Origin: Sphingobacteriaceae bacterium
GTDB lineage: Bacteria; Bacteroidota; Bacteroidia; Sphingobacteriales; Sphingobacteriaceae
Direction of reading: 5' to 3'
NCBI GenBank assembly: GCA_947460275.1
Contig: CANHHZ010000156.1
Location: 1-5,102 of the forward strand
Length of the DNA: 5,102 bases
In this document: positions 1-5,102 of the stretch, one piece after another
How the letters are laid out: each line of letters opens with the position of its first letter
Numbering within the stretch: position 1 is the first letter of the stretch
The notes under the pieces: generated by a model
The model's database searches: none
What the model saw: the letters and a program-made list of their open reading frames with translations, nothing else
What the model was told of the DNA's origin: nothing
Translations under genes and position numbers: made by a program

Positions 1-123
1 ATTGAAAGTATTTTGATGAGTTTACCACCCACGGCGAAATGGAATTACAATCCTCAAATTTTGCCAAATAGCGAAGAGCAAATAACGCAAGACTTCCTTA
101 AAAAGGGAATTGATTGGGTATAG
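1..123 (+). CDS. hemF: Oxygen-dependent coproporphyrinogen III oxidase, C-terminal end (partial)
   Basis: Frame 1 is open from the first base to a TAG at 121-123 and encodes the last 40 residues of a protein that starts outside the window. The peptide begins IESILMSLPPTAKWNY and ends KKGIDWV. This matches the C-terminus of HemF, where the family has ESILMS(L/M)PPxxxWxY, then an acidic linker and a final (R/K)xxDW(V). HemF is a soluble homodimer that oxidatively decarboxylates coproporphyrinogen III to protoporphyrinogen IX in haem synthesis, using O2, which would imply aerobic growth. The fragment is too short to judge catalytic residues or gene integrity, but its end is in the expected place. 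galM follows 22 bases downstream on the same strand, so the two may share a transcript although their pathways are unrelated. The identification rests on motif recall, not a search. Confidence 0.9.
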   Translation: MESILMSLPPTAKWNYNPQILPNSEEQITQDFLKKGIDWV

Positions 124-145
124 TGCCAAACTTTTAATTGAGAAC

Positions 146-1189
146 ATGAAAGTAAATCAAATCCAAAGTGGACAATTTGTTGACGGTAAAGAAATTATTG
201 CTGTTGAATTGCGTAATGACAAAGGTACCTTGGTCAGAATTTTAAATTATGGAACCATTATCCAACAATTTTTAGTGAGCAATGCCCAGGGCAAACAGCA
301 AGACATAGTTTTAGGTTTTGATCATGTAGAATCATATTTAACCGCCGATTATTTGGCAAATTATCCCTATTTCGGGGCTATAATTGGTCGCTATGCCAAC
401 CGCATTAAAGATGGTAAATTTACACTTGATGACGTTGCTTATCAATTGGCACAAAACAATGGAAATGATTGTCTGCACGGGGGCGTAACCGGTTTCGATC
501 AAAAGGTTTGGGAGATTATCTCCGTAAATGAAACACCAAATGCGAGTGTTACTTTTCAATATTTCAGCCTCGATGGCGAAGAGCACTTCCCGGGTGATTT
601 AGGTGTGCAACTTACTTTTGAACTGACCAGCAACAACGAACTGATCTTGAATTACCAAGCCGATACAGACCAGGCCACACCAATAAACTTAACGCACCAC
701 AGTTATTTTAATTTGGGCAATGCCGATACCATTGTGGAGCATGTACACCAAATAAACGCTTCAAATTATTTAGAACAAGACGATAATTTTGTAGTTACAG
801 GCAAATTAATACCGGTACAAAATACCATACACGATTTTTCAACATCACGTAAAATCAATAGCCTTTGGGATCAAACAAATGGCTACGACCAAACTTATGT
901 TTTGGATAAAAATGATGGCGATTTAACCTTAGCAGCTATCACAAAAGCGCCAGATACAGGATTAACTCTGCAAGTTTATACCACAGCACCCGTGGTTCAT
1001 TTTTACACTGCTAAATTTTTAAACGTAAAAAATGGCAAGCAAGGTAAACATTATGCTGAATTTGGTGGTTTTTGTGTAGAAACTCAACACCATCCAAATG
1101 CTGTAAATATTGAGCATTTTCCCTCAACTCTATTATACCCAGGAGAGGTATACACGCAAACAAGTATTTATAAAATTATAACTCCCTAA
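146..1189 (+). CDS. galM: Aldose 1-epimerase (galactose mutarotase)
   Basis: A 347-residue protein, the usual GalM length (about 340-350). It interconverts alpha and beta anomers of galactose, glucose and related aldoses and feeds the beta-to-alpha step of the Leloir pathway. The family motifs appear in order: GRYANRI at 81-87 (substrate Arg82), LHGG with His111, FPGDL near 148-152, NLTHHSYFNLG with the likely catalytic acid His185, GYDQTYVL with Asp248, and ETQHHPNAVN with the likely catalytic base Glu312. All key residues are present, so it should be active. There is no signal peptide or membrane segment in the chosen form, so it should be cytoplasmic. I chose the ATG at 146; the frame also opens at a TTG at 110, but that would overlap the hemF end and add 12 residues lacking family similarity. 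No Shine-Dalgarno precedes the ATG, as is normal in Bacteroidota. It probably serves general sugar catabolism rather than the downstream envelope operon. Confidence 0.93.
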   Translation: MKVNQIQSGQFVDGKEIIAVELRNDKGTLVRILNYGTIIQQFLVSNAQGKQQDIVLGFDHVESYLTADYLANYPYFGAIIGRYANRIKDGKFTLDDVAYQLAQNNGNDCLHGGVTGFDQKVWEIISVNETPNASVTFQYFSLDGEEHFPGDLGVQLTFELTSNNELILNYQADTDQATPINLTHHSYFNLGNADTIVEHVHQINASNYLEQDDNFVVTGKLIPVQNTIHDFSTSRKINSLWDQTNGYDQTYVLDKNDGDLTLAAITKAPDTGLTLQVYTTAPVVHFYTAKFLNVKNGKQGKHYAEFGGFCVETQHHPNAVNIEHFPSTLLYPGEVYTQTSIYKIITP

Positions 1190-1283
1190 CTTGTGCTTAC
1201 ACTTGAGCAAATTTAGGATGAATTAAAGCGTACAAATATTCCTCTTTTTAATTTTTCGCAAATAAAAAACTTTATATCAACCA

Positions 1284-1318
1284 TTTCTCTTAAAAAAACA
1301 GATAGAATTATATATTTG
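1284..1318 (+). promoter_or_regulatory. Candidate Bacteroidota-type promoter for the glycosyltransferase operon
   Basis: TATATTTG at 1311-1318 fits the Bacteroidota -7 consensus TAnnTTTG exactly. The -33 box is weak: the best candidate is TTTC at 1284-1287, 23 bases upstream and so slightly too far. Transcription would start near 1324-1326, giving a leader of only about 23 bases before the GTG at 1348. Position supports it: the element lies in the only sizeable gap (1190-1347) upstream of the operon. The rest of that gap is AT-rich, and I see no convincing terminator or operator in it. In such AT-rich DNA a single -7 match can arise by chance. Confidence 0.4.
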
Positions 1319-1347
1319 TAATGAAAATGTTATAAGATGTAATTTTT

Positions 1348-2553
1348 GTGAGCTCATTTAAAGTCTACTACTCAGCAATTCTAGAAAAATTTTTAACCCT
1401 AGCAAATCAACGTAAGGTTATTTTTTTTATTTGGTTATTGCTTGTTTTCGGGGTAACCACAAAAAACTATTTTTTATCTACTCCTAACAATTATCTAATT
1501 TTTAAGTATGCTTTTTTACATGCTGTAGATCAACTCCCTTTATACAATTTATATCCAGAGCATCATTTAGATTCAAATCATTACGGTCCATTCTTTAGTT
1601 TGCTTTTTGCCCCGTTCGCCGTGTTGCCCAACTTTATAGGAATGACCTTATGGCAATTGGCCAATGTTTTTTTGCTGTATTTTGCCATCCATAATTTGCC
1701 ATTGTCATTTAAAAAAGTAAATGCAGTGTATTGGATCATTACACACGAAATGCTTACAGCAATGTTCTCTTTTCAATTTAACATTTCTATCGCTGCAATT
1801 ATTGTTTTAAGTTTTGTTTACATTGAGAAGCAAAAAAATATATGGGCTACGTTTTTTATTGCTCTAGGTTTTTTTGTAAAGTTATATGGCATTATCGGAC
1901 TTGCATTTTTTTTCTTTGTTAAGCAAAAACCAAAGTTCATACTTTACGGAATTTTGTGGTGCATTTTGCTTTTTATTTTGCCAATGGCATTTTTTTCACC
2001 TCAATTTATTCTCCAATCCTATCATGATTGGTATGTATCTTTAACAGAAAAGCAATTATTAAATGCCAGTTTAACCTCAATGCAAGATATTTCTGTAATG
2101 GGTATGGTTAGAAGAATAACCCAAAATGCATCGCTTTCTAATCTGCCTTTTATTTTGTCTGGATTGTTGGTTTTTACCTTGCCTTATTTGCGCATCAAAC
2201 AATATCAATCCTTAAATTTTAGGCTCTTATTTTTGGCTGCAACGTTAATTTTCACGGTAATTTTTAGCAATTCCTCCGAATCGCCAACCTATATTATTGC
2301 TTTTACAGGTGTTGCCGTTTGGTTTGTGATTCAGTCAAAACCAAAACATCCTTTTATACTATTCTTATTTATATTTGCGTTTCTATTAACGTCTCTATCA
2401 CCGTCAGATTTGTTTCCTAAATTTATTAGAGAACAATATATAATACCATATTCATTAAAAGCATTGCCTTGTATGCTCATATGGATATACATTAGTTATC
2501 AACTGTTAACTAACAATTTTTTATTAAAAGAAAATAAAACTAACAATGAATAA
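1348..2553 (+). CDS. Polytopic membrane glycosyltransferase, GT87/DUF2029-like (GT-C fold)
   Basis: A 401-residue integral membrane protein with roughly ten or eleven hydrophobic segments, among them about 24-38, 81-96, 98-115, 135-158, 166-191, 197-216, 265-281, 292-306, 314-328, 335-349 and 367-387. The loop after the first helix, with LPLYNLYPEHH and then HYGPFFSLLFAPFAVLP at 78-94, matches the GT87 pattern of a sugar-site loop, Tyr-x-x-Tyr, then PPF...aPLalLP. GFFVKLYGI at 175-183 matches the family's central helix, which usually carries LKPyP. Known GT87 enzymes move mannose or similar sugars from polyprenyl-phosphate donors to acceptors outside the inner membrane. Asp61, Glu71 or Asp75 could be the catalytic acidic residue; I cannot decide which. 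The start is GTG at 1348: an in-frame TAA sits at 1333 and the next in-frame Met is residue 99, after the first helix and the active-site loop. Its end overlaps the GT2 gene by 8 bases. The family call is fairly secure; substrate and acceptor are unknown. Confidence 0.8.
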   Translation: MSSFKVYYSAILEKFLTLANQRKVIFFIWLLLVFGVTTKNYFLSTPNNYLIFKYAFLHAVDQLPLYNLYPEHHLDSNHYGPFFSLLFAPFAVLPNFIGMTLWQLANVFLLYFAIHNLPLSFKKVNAVYWIITHEMLTAMFSFQFNISIAAIIVLSFVYIEKQKNIWATFFIALGFFVKLYGIIGLAFFFFVKQKPKFILYGILWCILLFILPMAFFSPQFILQSYHDWYVSLTEKQLLNASLTSMQDISVMGMVRRITQNASLSNLPFILSGLLVFTLPYLRIKQYQSLNFRLLFLAATLIFTVIFSNSSESPTYIIAFTGVAVWFVIQSKPKHPFILFLFIFAFLLTSLSPSDLFPKFIREQYIIPYSLKALPCMLIWIYISYQLLTNNFLLKENKTNNE

Positions 2554-3481
2554 GCTAGTTTCGGTTGTAATACCCGCCCATAATGAGGCAGAAAATATTG
2601 CTGTGATCATAGATAGGATAGAAAAGGTTTTGGCCAACTCTGCTTATCGCTTCGAAATTATTTTAGTAGACGACGGTTGTACAGACAATACCCTACAAAT
2701 TATAAAAGACCTTGCAGCAGTAAAAAAAAATGTATTCTATATCGAGTTTTCGAAAAACTTTGGTCACCAGCCGGCATTAAAAGCGGGCTTGGACTTTGCC
2801 CACGGCGATTGTGTAATTTCTTTAGATGCCGATCTGCAACACCCGCCAGAATTGTTTGAGCAAATGCTCGAAAAATGGGAAGAAGGCTTTGATATTGTTT
2901 ATACAAGACGGAAGGAAGACAAATCATTGTCTCTTAAAAAGCGAAAATTTTCCCTGTATTTTTACAAGTTGCTAAATTCATTATCTGATGTAGAACTTGA
3001 ACCAGGCACAGCCGATTTTAGATTGTTAGACCAAAAAGCGGTTACAGCTTTTAGAGCTTTTAAAGAAAATGATCCTTTTATAAGGGGATTGGTTAAACTT
3101 TTAGGATTTAAACAGTACGCAATAGATTATATTCCTGATAAAAGGTTTTCTGGTGCGAGCAAGTATAATCTTAAAAAAATGCGAAGTTTGGCACTACACG
3201 GTGTTACTTCATTAAGTGTAAAACCTTTACACACAGCGGTTTATTTGGGTTTTACTTTTTCATTTATTTCCCTTTTGTACATTCCTTATGTTTTGTATGC
3301 TTTTTACATTGGTAAAGAAGTAAGTGGTTGGGCATCGTTAATTATGACGGTTGCTTTTTTTGGGGGCTTGCAACTTATAATTTTAGGTATTTTGGGTATT
3401 TATATTGGTAAGATGTTTATGCAAACTAAAAATAGACCAAACTATATCATTCGATCAACCAATTTAAAAGAAGCTGAATAA
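2546..3481 (+). CDS. GT2 polyprenyl-phosphate glycosyltransferase (DPM1/GtrB/ArnC-like)
   Basis: A 311-residue protein with an N-terminal GT-A domain and two C-terminal membrane helices (about 230-254 and 263-289), the layout and length of GtrB, ArnC and bacterial DPM1-like enzymes. Motifs in order: VVIPAHNEAENI at 7-18, VDDGCTDNT at 41-49 (nucleotide binding), SLDADLQHPPE at 92-102 containing the metal-binding DxD (Asp94, Asp96), GTADFRLLD at 154-162, and RFSGASKYNLKKM at 200-212, the RxxGxSKY loop that contacts donor and lipid phosphate. These enzymes transfer a sugar from a nucleotide donor to undecaprenyl or dolichyl phosphate at the cytoplasmic face. The ATG lies within the end of the preceding gene, and the stop shares its last base with the next start (TAATG), indicating translational coupling. 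The deacetylase next door suggests an N-acetylated sugar, as for FlmF2, or an ArnC-like N-formyl sugar. Donor specificity cannot be read here. An A9 run at codons 59-62 is a possible slippage site. Confidence 0.9.
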   Translation: MNKLVSVVIPAHNEAENIAVIIDRIEKVLANSAYRFEIILVDDGCTDNTLQIIKDLAAVKKNVFYIEFSKNFGHQPALKAGLDFAHGDCVISLDADLQHPPELFEQMLEKWEEGFDIVYTRRKEDKSLSLKKRKFSLYFYKLLNSLSDVELEPGTADFRLLDQKAVTAFRAFKENDPFIRGLVKLLGFKQYAIDYIPDKRFSGASKYNLKKMRSLALHGVTSLSVKPLHTAVYLGFTFSFISLLYIPYVLYAFYIGKEVSGWASLIMTVAFFGGLQLIILGILGIYIGKMFMQTKNRPNYIIRSTNLKEAE

Positions 3482-4257
3482 TGTTTTTGTTGAGTTTTGA
3501 TATCGAAGAATTTGACATGCCTTTTGAGTATGGTAAAAATATTTCTTTTGAAGATCAAATCACTATTTCCGTTACAGGAACTCGTATTATACTAGATTTG
3601 TTGGCTAAACACAATTTAAAAGCTACTTTTTTTTCGACGGTTGTTTTTGCCCAAAACGCACCCGAAATTATTTTACGAATTAAAAATGAAGGCCACGAGT
3701 TGGCATCACATACTTATTACCATTCTAAATTTGAAGTTGCGCATTTGCTAAGTTCAAAACTGGAATTGCAGAAGCTTTCGGGCTTACCAGTTAATGGTTT
3801 TAGAATGCCAAGGATGATGCCCGTTCCTGAATCCGAAATTGCGGCAGCAGGTTATACTTACAACAGCTCTATCAATCCAACTTGGTTGCCCGGCAGATAC
3901 AATAATTTACATGTTTCTAGAACTTATTTTAAATTGGAAAATGTTTGGCAATTACCTGCTTCGGTAAGTCCGATGTTTAGAATACCACTTTTTTGGTTAT
4001 CATTTCATAATTTTCCATTGGCCATTTATAAATACTTGATCAAACGTACTTACAAAAAAGATGGCTATGTCAACATTTACTTTCATCCTTGGGAGTTTTC
4101 AGATTTAACCGATACTGAACGTTTTGGTTTTCCTGGTTATGTAAGTAAAAATTCTGGTAAGGCGATGGAAAAAAGAATGGATGATTTGATGAGTTGGATT
4201 ACTTCCCAAAAGTATAAGTGCGAAACAATAAATACGTTTATGAGTGGTTTAAAGTAG
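3481..4257 (+). CDS. CE4/NodB-type polysaccharide deacetylase, cytoplasmic
   Basis: A 258-residue protein with the NodB homology fold spanning nearly its whole length. Motif 1 is LSFDIEEFD at 4-12, in place of TFDDG: Asp7 would be the catalytic base and Glu9 or Glu10 may take the usual second Asp role. ATFF at 48-51 follows, then motif 2 SHTYYH at 76-81 with metal ligands His77 and His81, motif 3 GFRMPRM at 106-112 with Arg108, GYTYNSSI at 124-131, and motif 5 YFHPWEF at 200-206 with His202. Family members remove N-acetyl, and in some branches N-formyl, groups from sugars using Zn or a similar metal. There is no signal peptide or clear membrane helix, so it should work in the cytosol or at the inner leaflet, as proposed for ArnD and NaxD, rather than on exported polysaccharide. 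The ATG overlaps the GT2 stop by one base. It is the last gene of the operon. The lipid-linked substrate is inferred from context; a glycan intermediate is also possible. Confidence 0.85.
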   Translation: MFLLSFDIEEFDMPFEYGKNISFEDQITISVTGTRIILDLLAKHNLKATFFSTVVFAQNAPEIILRIKNEGHELASHTYYHSKFEVAHLLSSKLELQKLSGLPVNGFRMPRMMPVPESEIAAAGYTYNSSINPTWLPGRYNNLHVSRTYFKLENVWQLPASVSPMFRIPLFWLSFHNFPLAIYKYLIKRTYKKDGYVNIYFHPWEFSDLTDTERFGFPGYVSKNSGKAMEKRMDDLMSWITSQKYKCETINTFMSGLK

Positions 4258-4270
4258 ATAAATGTATGTT

Positions 4271-4291
4271 AGTCTGAGCTTGTCGAAGTCC
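4271..4291. repeat. Dispersed intergenic repeat, CTGAGCTTGTCGAAG type
   Basis: This segment has the core TCTGAGCTTGTCGAAG (4273-4288), whose complement is CTTCGACAAGCTCAGA. From memory, this motif recurs many times between genes in Pedobacter, Flavobacterium and related genomes, often with GTCA or GTCAG before it. Only one copy is in the window, so repetition cannot be shown here. It sits between two convergent genes, a typical place for such elements. It contains only a 3-bp inverted repeat (CTT/AAG) and is not a convincing terminator on its own. Confidence 0.55.
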
Positions 4292-4317
4292 AATTTAAAA
4301 ACAACTATTCGCATTCA

Positions 4318-4343
4318 AAGTCCACTTTAGGGGATTTAGGGGT
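4318..4343. repeat. TTTAGGGG tandem repeat with imperfect hairpin at the gtrA-family gene's 3' end
   Basis: TTTAGGGG occurs twice in direct tandem, at 4326-4333 and 4335-4342, separated by one A. The segment 4321-4334 (TCCACTTTAGGGGA) is an imperfect palindrome: TCC pairs with GGA, one mismatch follows, then CT pairs with AG. The element runs into the neighbouring coding region: the - strand stop TAA (4338-4336), the final Pro codon and part of the Asn codon lie within the second repeat unit. I recall similar CCCCTAAATCCCCTAAAG-like segments between Bacteroidota genes, but one locus cannot prove it. No T-run follows the weak hairpin, so a terminator role is doubtful. Confidence 0.5.
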
Positions 4344-4815
4344 TCTCTGTTTTAAACGAAAAATAAGTCTGATAAAAATAACTGATTAACGATAACAACA
4401 CAATAATAAAAGCTTGCGATGGGGTTGCCCATAACCCCAAATAACCTACCAATAAATGCAATAAAAAATAATCTAAAAAGATATTAGAAACCGTTAAACT
4501 AGCATATCTAATGAGTTGTGTTCTTGCTTTTAAATTTGATTGTTGAAAAACTATAAACTTATTTAAACAAAATCCTACCGGAAAACTAACAGAAAGAGCC
4601 ACTAAGTAGGCCATGATATACCGCGTAATGCTAAAACCTAAGAGATAAGTTACAGTATCGGTAAATAAAAAGTTGTAGCTTAAAAAGAAAATCAACAGGT
4701 TTAAAGCTGCATTGCTACCCCCACAAACTGCATATCTAAAAGTTTGCAAACCAATGATCTTACGAAATGGAGGGTAAAAAAAATCAATTATCGTAAACAG
4801 GAAATCTCTTATCAT
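4336..4815 (-). CDS. GtrA-family four-helix membrane protein (putative lipid-linked sugar flippase)
   Basis: A 159-residue protein with four predicted helices at about 29-48, 64-84, 105-125 and 131-150, the standard GtrA topology, plus an N-terminal amphipathic stretch of about 20 residues. RYAVCGGSNAALNLLIFF at 27-44 matches the family opening F(x)xvGxxnt...llf. FPVGFCLNKFIVF at 78-90 and ISYFYQTYFSF at 144-154 match the paired half-repeats ending in n(r/k)xwvF. GtrA proteins are thought to flip undecaprenyl-phosphate-linked sugars made by GtrB-type enzymes, though biochemical proof is limited and some members act in other glycan routes. A GtrB-like GT2 gene lies one gene away but on the opposite strand, so partnership is plausible and not shown. 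The ATG at 4815 is 11 bases downstream of the nucleoside phosphorylase stop, suggesting one - strand transcript. The last codons and stop fall inside a TTTAGGGG repeat. Confidence 0.85.
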   Translation of the reverse strand: MIRDFLFTIIDFFYPPFRKIIGLQTFRYAVCGGSNAALNLLIFFLSYNFLFTDTVTYLLGFSITRYIMAYLVALSVSFPVGFCLNKFIVFQQSNLKARTQLIRYASLTVSNIFLDYFLLHLLVGYLGLWATPSQAFIIVLLSLISYFYQTYFSFKTENP

Positions 4816-4826
4816 TTTACTTCAAA

Positions 4827-5102
4827 TTAATTTGCCAATCTTTCTAAAACCATTGTTATGGCTTTTTCAACCACTTTATTTGGTTCTTTGCTAAACTCGA
4901 ACTTAATTCTGCTTGCCAAAATTGCATTTATAGAAATAGCCCTGTGCCCTAATGTTTTAGCCAAGGCATAAATTCCAGCGGTTTCCATTTCTAAATTGGT
5001 AATTCTATTTTCACCTTGTGCAAAACTATTGATTTGTTTTAAGAAATTTGGAATAGCATTTTTAGCCCGTACTTGTCTACCCTGTGGTGCATAAAAACCT
5101 GG
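4827..5102 (-). CDS. udp: Uridine phosphorylase-like nucleoside phosphorylase, C-terminal part (partial)
   Basis: The - strand is open from the right edge of the window to a TAA at 4829-4827, giving the last 91 residues. They begin PGFYAPQGRQVR and include ITNLEMETAGIYALAKTLGH and the end MVLERLAN. FYAPQGR at 3-9 carries the Phe, Gln and Arg that bind the uracil base in uridine phosphorylases (FYxxQxR, corresponding to Phe162, Gln166 and Arg168 in E. coli Udp). LEMET at 37-41 is the EME ribose-binding motif common to the PNP/UDP family. The enzyme splits uridine and phosphate into uracil and ribose 1-phosphate in cytosolic pyrimidine salvage. The start and the phosphate-binding N-terminal half are outside the window. 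The - strand GtrA-family gene follows closely, probably on the same transcript, though no metabolic link is evident. Uridine preference is supported only by this motif. Confidence 0.85.
   Translation of the reverse strand, partial: PGFYAPQGRQVRAKNAIPNFLKQINSFAQGENRITNLEMETAGIYALAKTLGHRAISINAILASRIKFEFSKEPNKVVEKAITMVLERLAN

Noticed and set aside
110..145. Upstream TTG start for galM, overlapping the end of hemF
   Set aside because: It would add 12 residues without family similarity and overlap the hemF stop; the ATG at 146 gives the normal GalM length and start.
338..586. Open frame of 82 codons on the - strand inside galM
   Set aside because: It lies antisense to a well-supported gene with all family motifs; the translation has no recognisable domain and is a shadow frame.
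1190..1230. Possible terminator hairpin after galM (TGCT...AGCA around 1194-1208)
   Set aside because: The stem is only about 4 bp with no following T-run, well below what an intrinsic terminator needs.
2677..2927. Two short open frames (+ and - strands) inside the GT2 gene
   Set aside because: Both overlap the conserved GT-A domain coding region, and their translations show no domain or plausible start context.
1348..4257. Reading the operon as a complete O-antigen or capsule cluster
   Set aside because: There is no Wzx, Wzy, Wza/Wzc, initiating sugar-phosphate transferase or nucleotide-sugar synthesis gene in the window; only a carrier-lipid sugar module can be supported.

Overview
The window looks like chromosome from an AT-rich Bacteroidota bacterium, most likely Sphingobacteriales (Pedobacter-like). 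Three things point there: the protein sequences, the lack of Shine-Dalgarno sequences before the starts together with a TAnnTTTG-type promoter element, and an intergenic repeat with the core CTGAGCTTGTCGAAG that I recall as scattered through such genomes. The taxonomic call is inference. No RNA gene, insertion sequence, CRISPR array or phage gene is visible.

Layout. Bases 1-1189 hold housekeeping metabolism on the + strand: the last 40 codons of oxygen-dependent coproporphyrinogen III oxidase (hemF), then a complete aldose 1-epimerase (galM). After a 158-base gap with a candidate promoter comes a tightly packed + strand operon at 1348-4257. It encodes a polytopic GT87/DUF2029-like membrane glycosyltransferase, a GT2 polyprenyl-phosphate glycosyltransferase of the DPM1/GtrB/ArnC type, and a CE4/NodB-type deacetylase without a signal peptide. 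The genes overlap by 8 bases and 1 base, so they are almost certainly co-transcribed and translationally coupled. A short convergent gap (4258-4335) holds two repeat-like segments. On the - strand lie a complete GtrA-family four-helix membrane protein and, 11 bases upstream of it, the C-terminal part of a uridine phosphorylase-like protein that runs off the window's right edge.

How the genes may work together (inference). The operon has the parts of a carrier-lipid modification route. The GT2 enzyme would load a sugar onto undecaprenyl phosphate on the cytoplasmic side, and the cytosolic deacetylase would remove an N-acetyl group from it. A flippase, possibly the neighbouring GtrA protein, would turn the lipid over, and the GT87-like enzyme would transfer the amino sugar to an acceptor outside the inner membrane. 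This parallels ArnC/ArnD/ArnEF/ArnT for aminoarabinose and the Francisella FlmF2/NaxD/FlmK route for lipid A galactosamine, but the final transferase is from a different family. It is the most interesting hypothesis in the window; sugar and acceptor cannot be read from the sequence.
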